Positions 20,262 to 30,280 of a stretch of 64,000 nt of DNA are shown here, piece by piece. The stretch comes from Chrysogorgia sp. JL179-B06 (taxonomy: Eukaryota; Cnidaria; Anthozoa; Scleralcyonacea; Chrysogorgiidae), in assembly GCA_035772405.1 (NCBI GenBank), contig JAYKKM010000005.1, positions 537,501 through 601,500 of the forward strand. The letters run 5' to 3'. Under the pieces are notes generated by a model that saw nothing but the letters and a program-made list of their open reading frames with translations, ran no database searches and was not told the origin of the DNA. The position numbers were made by a program, and so were the translations under genes. Positions within the stretch are counted from its first letter, which is position 1; each line of letters starts with the position of its first letter.

Positions 20262-23165
20262 TTTTCTGTCCTCAATCGTCCTGGGCTTAAAATTGCTCAA
20301 CTAAACATCCGTAGCCTTCCCAAGCACTTCGACGAACTGAAAATTCTATTATATGAAAATCCGTTTGACGTGATATGCCTTAACGAAACCTGGCTGGATA
20401 AATCCTGGACTGATGCGGAACTCACTATAGATGGATATTGTCATATTAGAGCAGATCGCAATGGCCCACAAAAAGGAGGGGGAACTGCAATATTCTACAA
20501 TTCTAATCTCACGGCTCGTCAACGACTCGATTTACATTCTGATGACATTGAAGCAGTCTGGCTTGAAATAATTTTTCCGAACAAAAGCAAGACTCTGATA
20601 TGTTCTGTCTATCGTCCACCTAGTTGTGAATTCAAGAACTTCAAGCAGAACTTGGATAGGATTCTTGAAGATATTTCCATCCAGGAGAAAGAAATCGTAA
20701 TTTTAGGAGATTTAAACTGTGATATGTGGAACAAAAAACTTTCCCCTGAGGCTAAAGGACTTCGCCAACTTATGAATATTTATCAATTTACTCAATTGAT
20801 AAAATCTCCAACTCGATTAACGGATTGTACTGCAACACTTATCGACCTTGCTTATACTACAGAGGCAGACAAGATCATCACATCTGGAGTTTTGACATGT
20901 TCTATTTCGGACCATTCTCTTGTATTTCTTATAAGACGTGCAAGAAAACCGAGATTTGGATATAAAAACATCCAGTATCGTAACTTCAAAAATTATTCAC
21001 CGGATAATTTCACCACGGATTTACATTCAGCCCCTTGGGAGGTGGTGAACACTTCTTCCACTGTTCAGGATGCATGGCATGCGTTCAATACCATATTAAA
21101 TCGTATAATGGCCAAACACGCTCCTCTTTGTTCTAAGAGGGCGCGTGTTAATACGCTGCCATGGCTTTCCGCGGAGATAAGATTATCCATGAGACAACGT
21201 GATTTCCGCCATAAAAAGGCGCAGAAAACGGGCTCCCCAAGTGAATGGGCATCTTATAAAACCCTGAGAAATAAAACAACTAAACTTATAAGAGACTCCA
21301 AACGCAACTACTATTCGACCCTAATTCGTGAAAACCAGAATGATTCTGCAAAACTTTGGAAAACCTTAAACTCGGTAATATCTACTGACAAGAAGACTTA
21401 TAACATTGGATGCATTGAAACTGCTGATGGAATTGTTTGTGACCGCAAAGATATATCTCAGGGTTTTTCGCACTATTTTCACTCGGCTGTTTTGAAAATT
21501 AGACAAAGTATTGTATCTACTCACTCGCCTCCTAAATTTCCAATTACGCCTGCAGTACATCACAAGTTCCAGTTTTCTCAGATTAGTCCAGACTTCATAT
21601 GTAATGAGTTGAAGAAGATCAAATTAAACAAGACAACTGGTGTTATCAACACACCGGCACGTCTTCTCAAGGACGGTTCTAGTGTTCTTGCTGAACCTTT
21701 AGCAAGCATTATGAACAGAAGCCTGGTTGAAAGTGAAATACCAGCAGATTGGAAACATGCAACTATTACTCCGGTTTTTAAGTCAGGTTCAAAAACAGAC
21801 CCTTCAAAATATCGTCCTATTTCTGTCTTGCCTGTTTATAGCAAGATATTTGAACGGGCAATACATCAGATGGTTTACACCTATTTTCAAGAATACGAAC
21901 TTCTATCTGTTTATCAATCAGGCTTCCGACCGTTGCATTCTACATCTACCTGTCTAACTGCCGTCACTAATGATCTCCTCTACAACATCGATAACGGGAA
22001 ACTGAGCGGTCTGGTATTTCTGGACCTTGCCAAGGCCTTCGACACTCTAGATCATTGCAGGCTACTAGAGAAATTGGCAATATTGGGGTTCGACAAGCCT
22101 TCAACAGAATGGTTTAAAGCCTATTTGTCTAATAGGACTCAAAGTGTTTTGGTTAATGATACTTTATCTGACCCGCAACCCATTTTATTTGGAGTGCCTC
22201 AGGGGTCAATTTTAGGCCCACTACTTTTTATAGCATACATAAATGACTTGCCTTCTGTAATTAGATCATGCAGCATACAGCTTTATGCCGACGACACTCT
22301 TTTATACTTTAGCAGTAATTCTGTAGCAGAAATCGAATCTAGGCTATCTGAAGATCTTGAACTTATTGTGTCATGGTTAAACTACAATAAGCTATTCTTG
22401 AATTTTGATAAGACCAAAATTATGTTAGTAGGGACACACCAAAGACTGCACAAGACCGATAGCTTCACTATCAAAGTAAGTGACAAAATCTTCGAGAGAG
22501 TTTATCAGTTTAAGTATCTTGGAGTGGTACTTGATCCATGCCTCTCGTGGAGTGATCACATTGATTTTACTACCATTACTTGACTACTGTTCAAGTGTAT
22601 GGGATGTTTGTGGACAAGGAAATAAGGATTATCTTGATAGGCTGCAAAAACGCGCTGTAAGTATAATAGAGGGTAGGAAAGTATCGCAAAGTGAACTCCA
22701 TAACACGATCACATGGCCAAATCTACAGGCAAGACGAGATTACCAGAAATGTTTATTGGTCTATAAATGTCTAAATGACATGGCACCTTCTTATCTTCTT
22801 AATGAGTTTATCCACACACACAAATACCATCAGTATAACACTAGAAATAAAGACCTACTTCGACCGCCACGTGCAAAAACTACAAAATATCAAGGTTCAT
22901 TTAGGCTAAATGGTGTGAAGACATGGAACACTCTACCATCAGTTATTAGGAATGTCTCCAGTTTGAAATTATTCAAACGGAAACTAAAGATACATTTCTT
23001 GAATAATTAGTATGAACTATTTGGTATATGTATGTCATCTATGTATTGTTCATTGTTTTGTCTATAGTCTGTATTGTAATTTGACTTTACCAGAGCCCCG
23101 TTTAAACCAGCTACGGCTGAATTGGGCATCTCTGATTAAATATTGCATTCATTCATTCATTCATT
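20262..23165 (+). mobile_element. CR1/L2-like LINE inserted in Gypsy-B gag (LINE-A)
   Basis: A plus-strand LINE, 5'-truncated at the start of its endonuclease, with a 3' tail of (CATT)n at 23,145-23,165. It splits the gag of Gypsy-B: gag residues end at about 23,166 on one side and resume at about 20,260 on the other. TTGAT occurs next to both junctions and may be a short target duplication. An internal deletion in the RT tail makes it defective. Confidence 0.88.
20280..23010 (+). pseudogene. LINE-A endonuclease-reverse transcriptase
   Basis: One long frame (to 22,583) carries the AP-endonuclease (LKIAQLNIRSLPKHF, ICLNETWLD, VYRPPSCEF, LGDLNCD, SDHSLVF), then RT (ITPVFKSGSK, YRPISVLPVYSKIFER, YQSGFRPLHST, FLDLAKAFDTLDH, GVPQGSILGP, LYADDTLLYF). 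After SWSDHIDF the sequence jumps to PLLDYCSSVWDVCG in another frame, so about 45 residues of the thumb are deleted and the frame is shifted. The C-terminal tail then runs to 23,010 (LFKRKLKIHFLNN). The catalytic EN and YADD residues are intact but the protein would be truncated. Confidence 0.9.
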
Positions 23166-23288
23166 TTGATCTCCCTTGGGGTCGAAGCAAGGAAGGCCAC
23201 CGACTTGAAGTACTTTCGCATTCGTGTTCGAAGAAGTTGCCCCGTTCAAGTCACTTGCTTGTGATTCGGCATTCTCGTTCGTCGACAT
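23166..23288 (-). pseudogene. Gypsy-B gag N-terminus
   Basis: The minus-strand ATG at 23,288 begins MSTNENAESQASDLNGATSS and reaches GGLPCFDPKGDQN where the LINE-A tail starts. It lies 70 bases inside the 5' LTR, the expected place for a gag start. Confidence 0.75.
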
Positions 23289-23339
23289 TGTACAAATTTA
23301 TACGAATTCCTTCCGAAAATCAATCATAGATATATGTCG

Positions 23340-23360
23340 AGTTTTATCCTCATCGCCATT
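23340..23360 (-). promoter_or_regulatory. Primer binding site of Gypsy-B
   Basis: Two bases after the 5' LTR end (ATATCACA) the minus strand reads TGGCGATGAGGATAAAA. TGG complements the CCA end of a tRNA, so this is a plausible minus-strand primer site. The tRNA species was not identified. Confidence 0.65.
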
Positions 23361-23484
23361 TGTGATATTCTTGCCATTTACTATACGGATTCAACTGGAT
23401 TCTCACAACAAATCAAATATACACTTTATTACAAACACGCCATTTGTACAGTCACCTACATCGAACTACTTCATGTAAGTTCTA
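23361..23484 (-). repeat. 5' LTR of Gypsy-B, missing its first ~17 bases
   Basis: Matches 16,032-16,155 with about two mismatches in 124 positions. On the minus strand it starts at TAGAACTTAC and lacks TGTAGTGTCC and the next bases present in the 3' LTR. This explains why no target duplication can be read. Confidence 0.85.
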
Positions 23485-24196
23485 GGACCTCCCGTGATGA
23501 TGTGGTGAGTGACGTTGTGTGGTACTGGTGACGTTATTTGGTGGTAGGGTGTGTAAGGTCAGGAAAATAGCGGAGAATGTTCGTGAAGGGTGAATACGAA
23601 AAAGAAGCGAAAACAGGGCTGAGACCGATGGTCGACGTGGTGATTCCGTTGAAACTGAGATGTGTGGTGGCATCGATGAGGCGATGGTGACATTAGTCTA
23701 CTGCTAGAAAGTTGAAGTGACGGAGGAAATCGGAAGATCATAACCCTGACGATGCTTGCGGTCTTCTTGACGGGATGACACTGATTTCGGCGCCAGTGTC
23801 AACTAGGAAGCGTTGTTTAGTAGGATGATTGAATTTTTCGGCCACGGCATTTTCATTCGAGCGTCCAGGCGACAACGATCGAAGGTCGTTGGAGCCACTA
23901 GGAATGTGACTTCTGGAGTTGCGGCCATGGCGAGCAAGTCCACGGTCAAGTTAGTTTACCAGCCACAATAGTCGCCAGCCTGCAGCTCACGAAGCTCGTG
24001 GAATTCAGCAGATGGTGCAGGAGATGGGGGATGGTGGCTAATGTTGGTGGAAAAACCTGGGACGGTGAGACTTCCAATATCTTATCGGCAACTTCGCCAA
24101 ACTTTCGGAGTCGCGATCGTCTTTGGAAACGACCTATAAGCGCGTGATCCATGTGTGATGCACCGAGGACTGGCGCGAGCATGGCCGAAAAAAAAT
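23485..24196 (-). pseudogene. Old Ty3/Gypsy remnant, protease part (Gypsy-A, left piece)
   Basis: On the minus strand RFLVDTGAEISVIPSRRPQAS (from about 23,812) is a retropepsin active site. Upstream, to about 24,182, is a gag/protease linker frame; downstream is a decayed stretch with stops to the insertion point at 23,485. This reads on, across the inserted Gypsy-B, into the RT piece at 16,031-15,477. Confidence 0.75.
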
Positions 24197-25060
24197 ATAC
24201 GAATGCCCGAAAAATATGGCAATACTAAGGTAGTGTGTTAACAAAATCAATGTTTTCTTGAAGTTAACAATACGAAGCTTTCTTCAACTTTAGATTTACC
24301 TCGTTACCTTTTCAATAAAAATCTAATTGGAAAGATAAAATTGCGAAATTGTTCAATGGTTGATCGCTGTTCTTTTTCAAAATTCAGGACGTGTTATCGA
24401 GCATTGACGCTTTTAATTGACGATTACTACTCCACTAGGTAACCAAAAGTTAATTTGACCACATAAAACGCTTGGTAATTTTATAAGCTTTACAATGTAT
24501 ACTGTGACGAGACCGTCTTTTTTATATTTTGTATTTTCGTTGCCTTGTTTTGACCTCGCCTTTCAGTCGCGTAGTCAGAAACACTGGAACCGCGGAAAAA
24601 TTAGATTTTTTCTTTCTTTTCTTCTTCCCTAGTACTTATCTCTTGCCCAAGTGATCAGCTTTCGAAAGGATACTGTGAGAAAACCGGCTTTTATATTTTG
24701 TGTATGGTTTTCGACCCACGGTTCCCAATCTTGTCTATTTCGAGTCTTTCGATTGTGCAACTGCAGAAGGTATTGTTTTTGTCTACGAACGGGTCAAAAG
24801 TAAGTCTTTAAAAATAGAAAATATCAAAAAGCCGGTTTTCTCATAGTATCCACTCGAAAGCTGGTCACTTGGGCAAGAGATTTGTGTATTCAAAATAAAT
24901 TTTAAGTACCTACTGCAGAAAAAAACAAGAAAAATCTCATTTTTCTAACTGTAATGCATGCATGAATGTTGTGCTTTTTATTTTTGTATGGGCATAAAGG
25001 CATTTGTACATTTGAGTAGTGTATAAACATGCATTGTACAGGTTTATAGACCTACACATG
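24197..25060. repeat. AT-rich sequence with a foldback element (24,635-24,885)
   Basis: Arms at about 24,635-24,694 and 24,824-24,885 (CTCTTGCCCAAGTGATCAGC with its near-complement, AAAACCGGCTTTT with AAAAGCCGGTTTT) form an imperfect palindrome. A related stretch (ACTGTGACGAGACCGTC...TATATTTTGT) lies just outside at 24,499. No gene seen. Confidence 0.6.
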
Positions 25061-25075
25061 TTATGCCTGGCCTGG

Positions 25076-25400
25076 CTAGCATGTATACAGCCTGAATATA
25101 CTTAATACAGTCTGTGAAAATTCGCACGATAGCTTGTCGACCCCCCGCTGAGCTTCTCAGATCTAAGGAGTAGATTTTGATTGTCCAAATCACAACTCTT
25201 GTCTTATTCCAGTTACAATTGGTTCTCTGGGAATTCTTGTGAGATAAAATAATCCAATCAAATAAAAAATTATGAATGATATGAGTATTAAACCACTCAA
25301 AATCTACTACTCAGTTCTGAGTAGCTCAGTGGGGGGTCGACAAGCTATCGTGCGAATTTTTACAGACTGTATTACAGGTGTATATTCAGGCTGTACACAG
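25076..25400. mobile_element. Palindromic MITE with ~100-bp arms
   Basis: The left arm (TACAGCCTGAATATAC, AATACAGTCTGTGAAAATTC, GCTTGTCGACCCCC) pairs with the right arm ending about 25,400. The centre of about 110 bases is AT-rich. No transposase and no clear target duplication. Confidence 0.7.
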
Positions 25401-25890
25401 GCAAGCGAGTTGTAAGCATACGGTGAGCGTATTCACGATCAACACACTTTCAAATCTACCAACAGAGTCAAAGAACAACTAGACGATAAGCAAAGCTGTC
25501 GAATTTGACTCAAATGACCCGCAACATGCCTGGGAACTATTATTGCACAATTTTGCAGATTTGTGGAACCCCAGGAATACGAATAACAATAACAGAGCCC
25601 ATTTTAAAACTCATGCTACGGCCCGAGTAATAACTAAGGACTACGCTATTACGGCGGGCGAGGGGTTGTTGCGTACACGTATTTCTAGTGGGTTAGATGA
25701 GATGTCTGTCTGTTGGTGTCGAGTGAAAGCGGCGAATTTAATATGTATATGGAGAAATCACTGACTGTTCTGACCGTGTCTCATTAGTTCAAAGTGTTAG
25801 AGCGCCGAAACGTTTTCCGGTTGGGGCAGTCACTGTTTCCATATACAATATATATAACGTATATATATAACATATATACATATATATAAT
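25401..25890. other. Intergenic sequence with tRNA-like fragment
   Basis: No gene supported. Around 25,775-25,830 GTGTCTCATTAGTTCAAAGTGTTAGAGC resembles a decayed tRNA-like SINE head. The stretch around GGATACGTATTTCTA-like sequence (25,670) recalls 30,610. Short TA repeats near 25,850-25,890. Confidence 0.4.
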
Positions 25891-26098
25891 AGGTAATATT
25901 TGGCATTTCACTCGATCAAACTACATGTTGAAAGGATTTATGGTGAAGGAAAATTTCGAGTGTTGGAATACATACATTTTAAGACCAAACGGGGACCAGT
26001 TGCGAAAAATGCAACTTCAAGGCCTTCCGGCTGGAATTTAACCCGCGACCCTGCGATGCTAGTGCAGTGCTCTGACCACTGAGCTACGGAAGCCGTTG
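25891..26098 (-). mobile_element. tRNA-derived SINE (minus), near full length
   Basis: Read on the minus strand, the head (26,097-26,020) is tRNA-like: GGCTTCCGTAGCTCAGTGG (box A), GAGCACTGCACTAGC, then a box B region. The body contains AACTGGTCC..GTTTGGTCTTAAAATG and a 3' end ..GAAATGCCAAATATTACC. Other copies lie at 53,266-53,433, 54,150-54,318 and 53,840-54,008. A LINE inserted immediately next to its head at about 26,104. Confidence 0.8.
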
Positions 26099-26106
26099 CA
26101 ACTAAG

Positions 26107-26319
26107 ATGGCCGCTGTAATTATCTCGAGGAGGCTCTGTAGCTTATACCTCCTAGTGGCAGTAATCTTGGCCGTTGACTTCAGTATTTCACTCAAATCTG
26201 TGTATAAGCATCAAGTGATTCAGAATTTGAGATTGCCGGCTGCCGGCGCTCGTTACTTTGATCAATACTGGCAATTAAAAATCTCGGTGCCTGCGATCAA
26301 CTGGCGGCGTCATGTGTGA
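26107..26319 (+). pseudogene. LINE-B N-terminal leader (signal-like), ends at premature TGA
   Basis: In the same frame as the large ORF. It starts MAAVIISRRLCSLYLLVAVI with a strongly hydrophobic run, like a signal sequence, and ends WRRHV-stop at 26,317-26,319. Removing one stop would join it to the downstream frame, which has SGDIHPNPGP about 40 codons later (DIHPNPGP: a 2A-like motif with His where Glu is usual). A 2A-like leader plus a signal-like segment is known from some APE-type LINEs. Confidence 0.55.
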
Positions 26320-26565
26320 ATAGAGACGTCTTCTCGAGCTAGACGTAAATTCTATAAAAGAAGAATCAGCTACTACTCTAATCACGATGCAAGCTATCAA
26401 CTAGAGCTCCACTCATTATGTAGCGGCGATATCCATCCAAACCCGGGTCCCACTGGCAGAGAAGAATCTACAACAGTAATCAGCGACCGAAGTCAAAGAC
26501 ATAACAAACTATCTGTATTTTACGCTAATTCCCGGAGCATCGTAAACAAAATTCAAAAACTCCAA

Positions 26566-29292
26566 ATGAAAATAGCCAGTAACCGCTTCGATATCATCGT
26601 TCTAACGGAAACACATCTGGACAACTCTATAACTGACGCTGAAATATTTGGCAGCGACTACTGCGTCTTCAGGAAAGACCGTCAACACATGGGCCGCTAT
26701 GGTGGAGGCGTGTTGATAGCGACGAGAAGTGGCAGTATTAAAGCTTCTTTGAGAGACATAACTTGTCAATCAGAGTTGCTACTCGTAGATTTATTAACAT
26801 CGGATGGTACGGTAATAACCATGGCTGTGTACTATAGACCACCAGGTAGTAATCTCCAGCCTCTTGAAGACCTTCGCACAGCTCTTGACAATACCACAAC
26901 GACAAACAAGATAATACTTGGGGACTTCAACCTAAGTGAATTTGACTGGACCAATACCAGACCTCTGAAGAACTCCGAACATCATATATTACTCCAGGAT
27001 ATAATTCAAGACAACTTTCTTACCCAACTTGTGTTTGAACCGACAAGAGAACAGAACATACTAGACCTCGTTCTAACCACTAACGCTGACCTAATAAATG
27101 ATCTGGAAATTGGTGAACCCTTCTCCGACCATAATATGATCACCTTCGCTATAAACGCTACACCATATCTAAGCCGTATTTCTAGAAAGGAAGCCTACGC
27201 TTTTAAAAAAGCAGACTGGAATTACCTTAGATCGTTATTTCAACACTCCCCGTGGAACTGTACCTCTATTGAGAAAGACATTGACAACAACTGGACTGCA
27301 TGGAAAGATCTCTTCTTCACTGCAGTGGACCAATGTATACCAAAATACAAGCGAAAAAAGAAAGCCAGCGCTCCGTGGATTACTAAACACCTTATTAAAC
27401 TCTGCAGAAATAAAAAGACTCTGTACAAAAGAGCAAAGAAATCTAAAAGTGTAGAGCTGTGGTCTAGATATTGCCAGTTTAATAATGAGTTAAAAAAGAA
27501 ATGTAATAATGCAAGATGGCAACACCTCAAGAATCTCGCAGATAAGTTAACACAAGACAACAACCCAAAACCATTTTGGTCTTATATCAAGTCCAAACGT
27601 AAAGGAACAAATGATTTAATACAACTAAAGGAGGGAGACTTAGAAATAACTGATGATTTAAATATTGCACAGCATATGAACACATACTTTTCTTCAGTAT
27701 TTACACAAGACGAAGGGGACCATCTACCTATAATTGACACCGTGATAAACGATGAATTATGCGACATCGAGTGTACCACCACTGAAGTGGAAAATTACCT
27801 TAAAGCTTTAAACATCCACAAGTCCCCAGGGCCAGATTCAATTCCACCTCACGTTTTAAAAGAATGTTCAAAGGAATTAGCAACTCCCTTGTGTGAGTTG
27901 TTAAACAACTCATTTACATCAGGCTTATTACCAATGGACTGGAAAATGGCAAACATAATACCGATATACAAAAAGGGCATCAAACATAAAAGCGAAAATT
28001 ATCGTCAAATATCACTAACGTCTATCGTCAGTAAAACCGCCGAGAGAATAGTCTACTCTAGAGTGCTGAACTTTTGGTCAGATCACCAAGTATTAAACCG
28101 AAATCAATTTGGCTTCACGAAAGGTAAATCGGCACTGGCCCAACTCTTAAGCAGTTTTAATGACTGGTCTACATCGAGAAATGCTTCCAAAACAACAGAC
28201 TGTGTTTTCCTAGACCTGTCAAAAGCATTCGACAGTGTGTCCCACGAGCGATTGCTTTTAAAGCTACAGCGACATGGCATAGGAGGATCACTTCTACTGT
28301 GGTTTAGGAATTTTCTAACCAACAGACGACAACGGGTGGTTATTCGTGGAACTTACTCTGATTGGGCTGCAGTTAGATCAGGGGTACCCCAAGGAACCAT
28401 ACTTGGGCCAATGTTGTTTTTACTTTATATAAACGATATATCCAACAACACTACATCTTCAATCAAACTATTCGCCGACGATACAAAAATTTATCGCGAA
28501 CTTAAACAATTAGACGAAGATTCTTTAGCGTTGCAGTCAGACTTAGACTCTCTGGCAAATTGGTCAACCAACTGGCAAGTGAGATTTAATCCACAAAAAT
28601 GTGAGGTTATGAGAATTACACACAAGCTAGACAAAAGCGAACATGTTTATAGCATCTCGGGAACAGAACTGGCCATTGTGGACTCGTACAAAGATCTAGG
28701 AGTCATGGTTTCTTATGACCTCTCGTGGTCCAATCACGTGGCTTACATAGTAAATAAATCGAACAAAGTGCTGGGTCTGCTAAAGCGAACGATAGGTGGC
28801 AAGAACAAAGATATCTTTTCCATGCTATACAAGTCTTTAGTAAGACCAATCCTCGAATATGCTTGCCCTGTTTGGTCACCCCATCTAATTAAAGATATCG
28901 TGGCTATTGAGAGAATACAGAGAAGAGCGTCCAGGATCGCACTAGCACAGAAACGTCAAGAGATGAGTTACGAAGATAGATGTCAACAATTACAATGGTC
29001 GACACTGGAGCAACGACGGGAATATTTGTCTTTAGTTGAATGTTTCAAAATAGTATTTGGATTGAATGGGTTAACTTTTACTGACTATTTTGATTTCGCT
29101 AAATATAAGTCGACAAGTGCTAATCACCAATATAAAATTCAAACTAAATTAGCTAAATGTAACTGCTATAAGAACTCCTTCTTTGTACGGATCATCCCCA
29201 GATGGAATAACTTACCTGGTTATTTATTAGACGGAGATATTAATCTCAGTAAATTTAAGTCACGTTTGAAGAACCATATGAATATCCATTAG
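26566..29292 (+). CDS. LINE-B endonuclease-reverse transcriptase (908 aa from first ATG)
   Basis: An uninterrupted frame. The endonuclease begins before the first ATG (LSVFYANSRSIVNKIQKLQ from about 26,508) and continues IIVLTETHLDN, VYYRPPGSN, LGDFNLSEFDW, FSDHNMITF. A basic linker follows (KYKRKKKASAPW). RT has SPGPDSIPPHVLKE, WKMANIIPIYKKG, YRQISLTSIVSKTAERI, FGFTKGKSAL, FLDLSKAFDSVSH, GVPQGTILGPMLF and the catalytic FADDTKIY near residue 645. The thumb and tail end KFKSRLKNHMNIH. It nicks target DNA and copies its own RNA by target-primed reverse transcription. All catalytic residues expected are present, so apart from the TGA at 26,317 it looks competent. Confidence 0.92.
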   Translation: MKIASNRFDIIVLTETHLDNSITDAEIFGSDYCVFRKDRQHMGRYGGGVLIATRSGSIKASLRDITCQSELLLVDLLTSDGTVITMAVYYRPPGSNLQPLEDLRTALDNTTTTNKIILGDFNLSEFDWTNTRPLKNSEHHILLQDIIQDNFLTQLVFEPTREQNILDLVLTTNADLINDLEIGEPFSDHNMITFAINATPYLSRISRKEAYAFKKADWNYLRSLFQHSPWNCTSIEKDIDNNWTAWKDLFFTAVDQCIPKYKRKKKASAPWITKHLIKLCRNKKTLYKRAKKSKSVELWSRYCQFNNELKKKCNNARWQHLKNLADKLTQDNNPKPFWSYIKSKRKGTNDLIQLKEGDLEITDDLNIAQHMNTYFSSVFTQDEGDHLPIIDTVINDELCDIECTTTEVENYLKALNIHKSPGPDSIPPHVLKECSKELATPLCELLNNSFTSGLLPMDWKMANIIPIYKKGIKHKSENYRQISLTSIVSKTAERIVYSRVLNFWSDHQVLNRNQFGFTKGKSALAQLLSSFNDWSTSRNASKTTDCVFLDLSKAFDSVSHERLLLKLQRHGIGGSLLLWFRNFLTNRRQRVVIRGTYSDWAAVRSGVPQGTILGPMLFLLYINDISNNTTSSIKLFADDTKIYRELKQLDEDSLALQSDLDSLANWSTNWQVRFNPQKCEVMRITHKLDKSEHVYSISGTELAIVDSYKDLGVMVSYDLSWSNHVAYIVNKSNKVLGLLKRTIGGKNKDIFSMLYKSLVRPILEYACPVWSPHLIKDIVAIERIQRRASRIALAQKRQEMSYEDRCQQLQWSTLEQRREYLSLVECFKIVFGLNGLTFTDYFDFAKYKSTSANHQYKIQTKLAKCNCYKNSFFVRIIPRWNNLPGYLLDGDINLSKFKSRLKNHMNIH

Positions 29293-29516
29293 TACTAGGT
29301 CTTTATAAGAGAAACATTATACACAGAACATTTGTATAGGATAAGTTTATAACTATTATGAGCACATTTAGGATTACTATACTTTGATTATTTTTTTTAT
29401 TATTATTATTTTTTTTATTATTATATATATTTTTTAGGTGATCTGTATATAGGGATGACCTCAAGTTCACCTTTTCTATCATTTTTGATTGAATAAAGTA
29501 TTATTATTATTATTAT

Positions 29517-29756
<240 letters not shown>

Positions 29757-29800
29757 GCAAAGTGAAAAGGTGGTAAACTGCCAAGAATTTAGTGACGAGA

Positions 29801-29835
29801 TGCTGACGTTTCGAGCGGAGCCCTTCATCAGAGTA
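29801..29835 (-). ncRNA. Minimal hammerhead-like ribozyme motif, copy a
   Basis: Read on the minus strand: TACT, CTGATGA, a short stem II hairpin (GGGC-TCC-GCTC after an extra A), GAAA, then CGTC and AGCA. CUGAUGA and GAA core boxes and the UC cleavage dinucleotide are present. Stem III is only the self-complementary ACGU, as in the minimal hammerheads of Penelope-like elements, which act as dimers. Stem I pairs three of four bases. Confidence 0.6.
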
Positions 29836-30280
29836 AGACGAGATTAAATAAAATAAATAGGGCTTATATATATGCCAAAAGGGTGTCACAGGTAGAAAGT
29901 AGCCAATCAAATGCACGGGAAATAAACTAACTAATAATTAATGAGATGGGAAAAGTTAAATCATTTGCTATTTTTAACACTCGATCAATAAGCAGACTGA
30001 GGGGGTGGGAGAAATGACAGGTCCAATGTTCAAGGGGATTAGGCGATAATAATAGAAACAAAGACTTGAAAAGGAATGAAAGTGCATAAGCTAATAATAA
30101 AAAGTTCCAAGCAAACTAAAATAACAAAAAACTTTTAGGAAATATATTAAATAAAAGAAAAACGCTCGTTAAGACCAAGAGGACCGGGACCAGTTTGGTC
30201 TTAAAATGTATGTATTGCAACACTCGAAATTTTCCTTCACCGTAAATCCTTTCAATATATATATATATATATATATGGAA
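29836..30280. other. Intergenic, SINE fragment and short (TA)n
   Basis: Mostly unassigned AT-rich sequence. 30,191-30,253 is another plus-strand SINE 3' piece followed by (TA)n at 30,254-30,277, again starting right after TCCTTTCAA. Confidence 0.6.

Larger units (their letters stand above)
16032..23484 (-). mobile_element. Ty3/Gypsy LTR retrotransposon with short LTRs (Gypsy-B)
   Basis: The element lies on the minus strand with 5' LTR 23,361-23,484, PBS, gag, protease, RT, RNase H, integrase, PPT and 3' LTR 16,032-16,172. The two LTRs differ at about 2 of 124 shared positions, so it is fairly young, yet the coding region has several frameshifts. A CR1/L2-like LINE (20,262-23,165) interrupts gag. 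It inserted into the older Gypsy-A. No env-like frame is seen between integrase and the PPT. Confidence 0.9.
26104..29516 (+). mobile_element. Nearly full-length CR1-like LINE (LINE-B)
   Basis: It starts at or just before ATG 26,107 and ends in a (ATT)n tail at 29,501-29,516 after AATAAAGT. It lies between a SINE head (ending 26,098) and TAGTCACGAGTTCTGTATATATGG, which normally follows that SINE (compare 54,013), so the ends are well defined. One continuous 1,061-codon frame is broken only by a TGA at 26,317. Confidence 0.88.

Noticed and set aside
23559..23741. Histidine/serine-rich frames
   Set aside because: These are alternative frames of the decayed Gypsy-A remnant.
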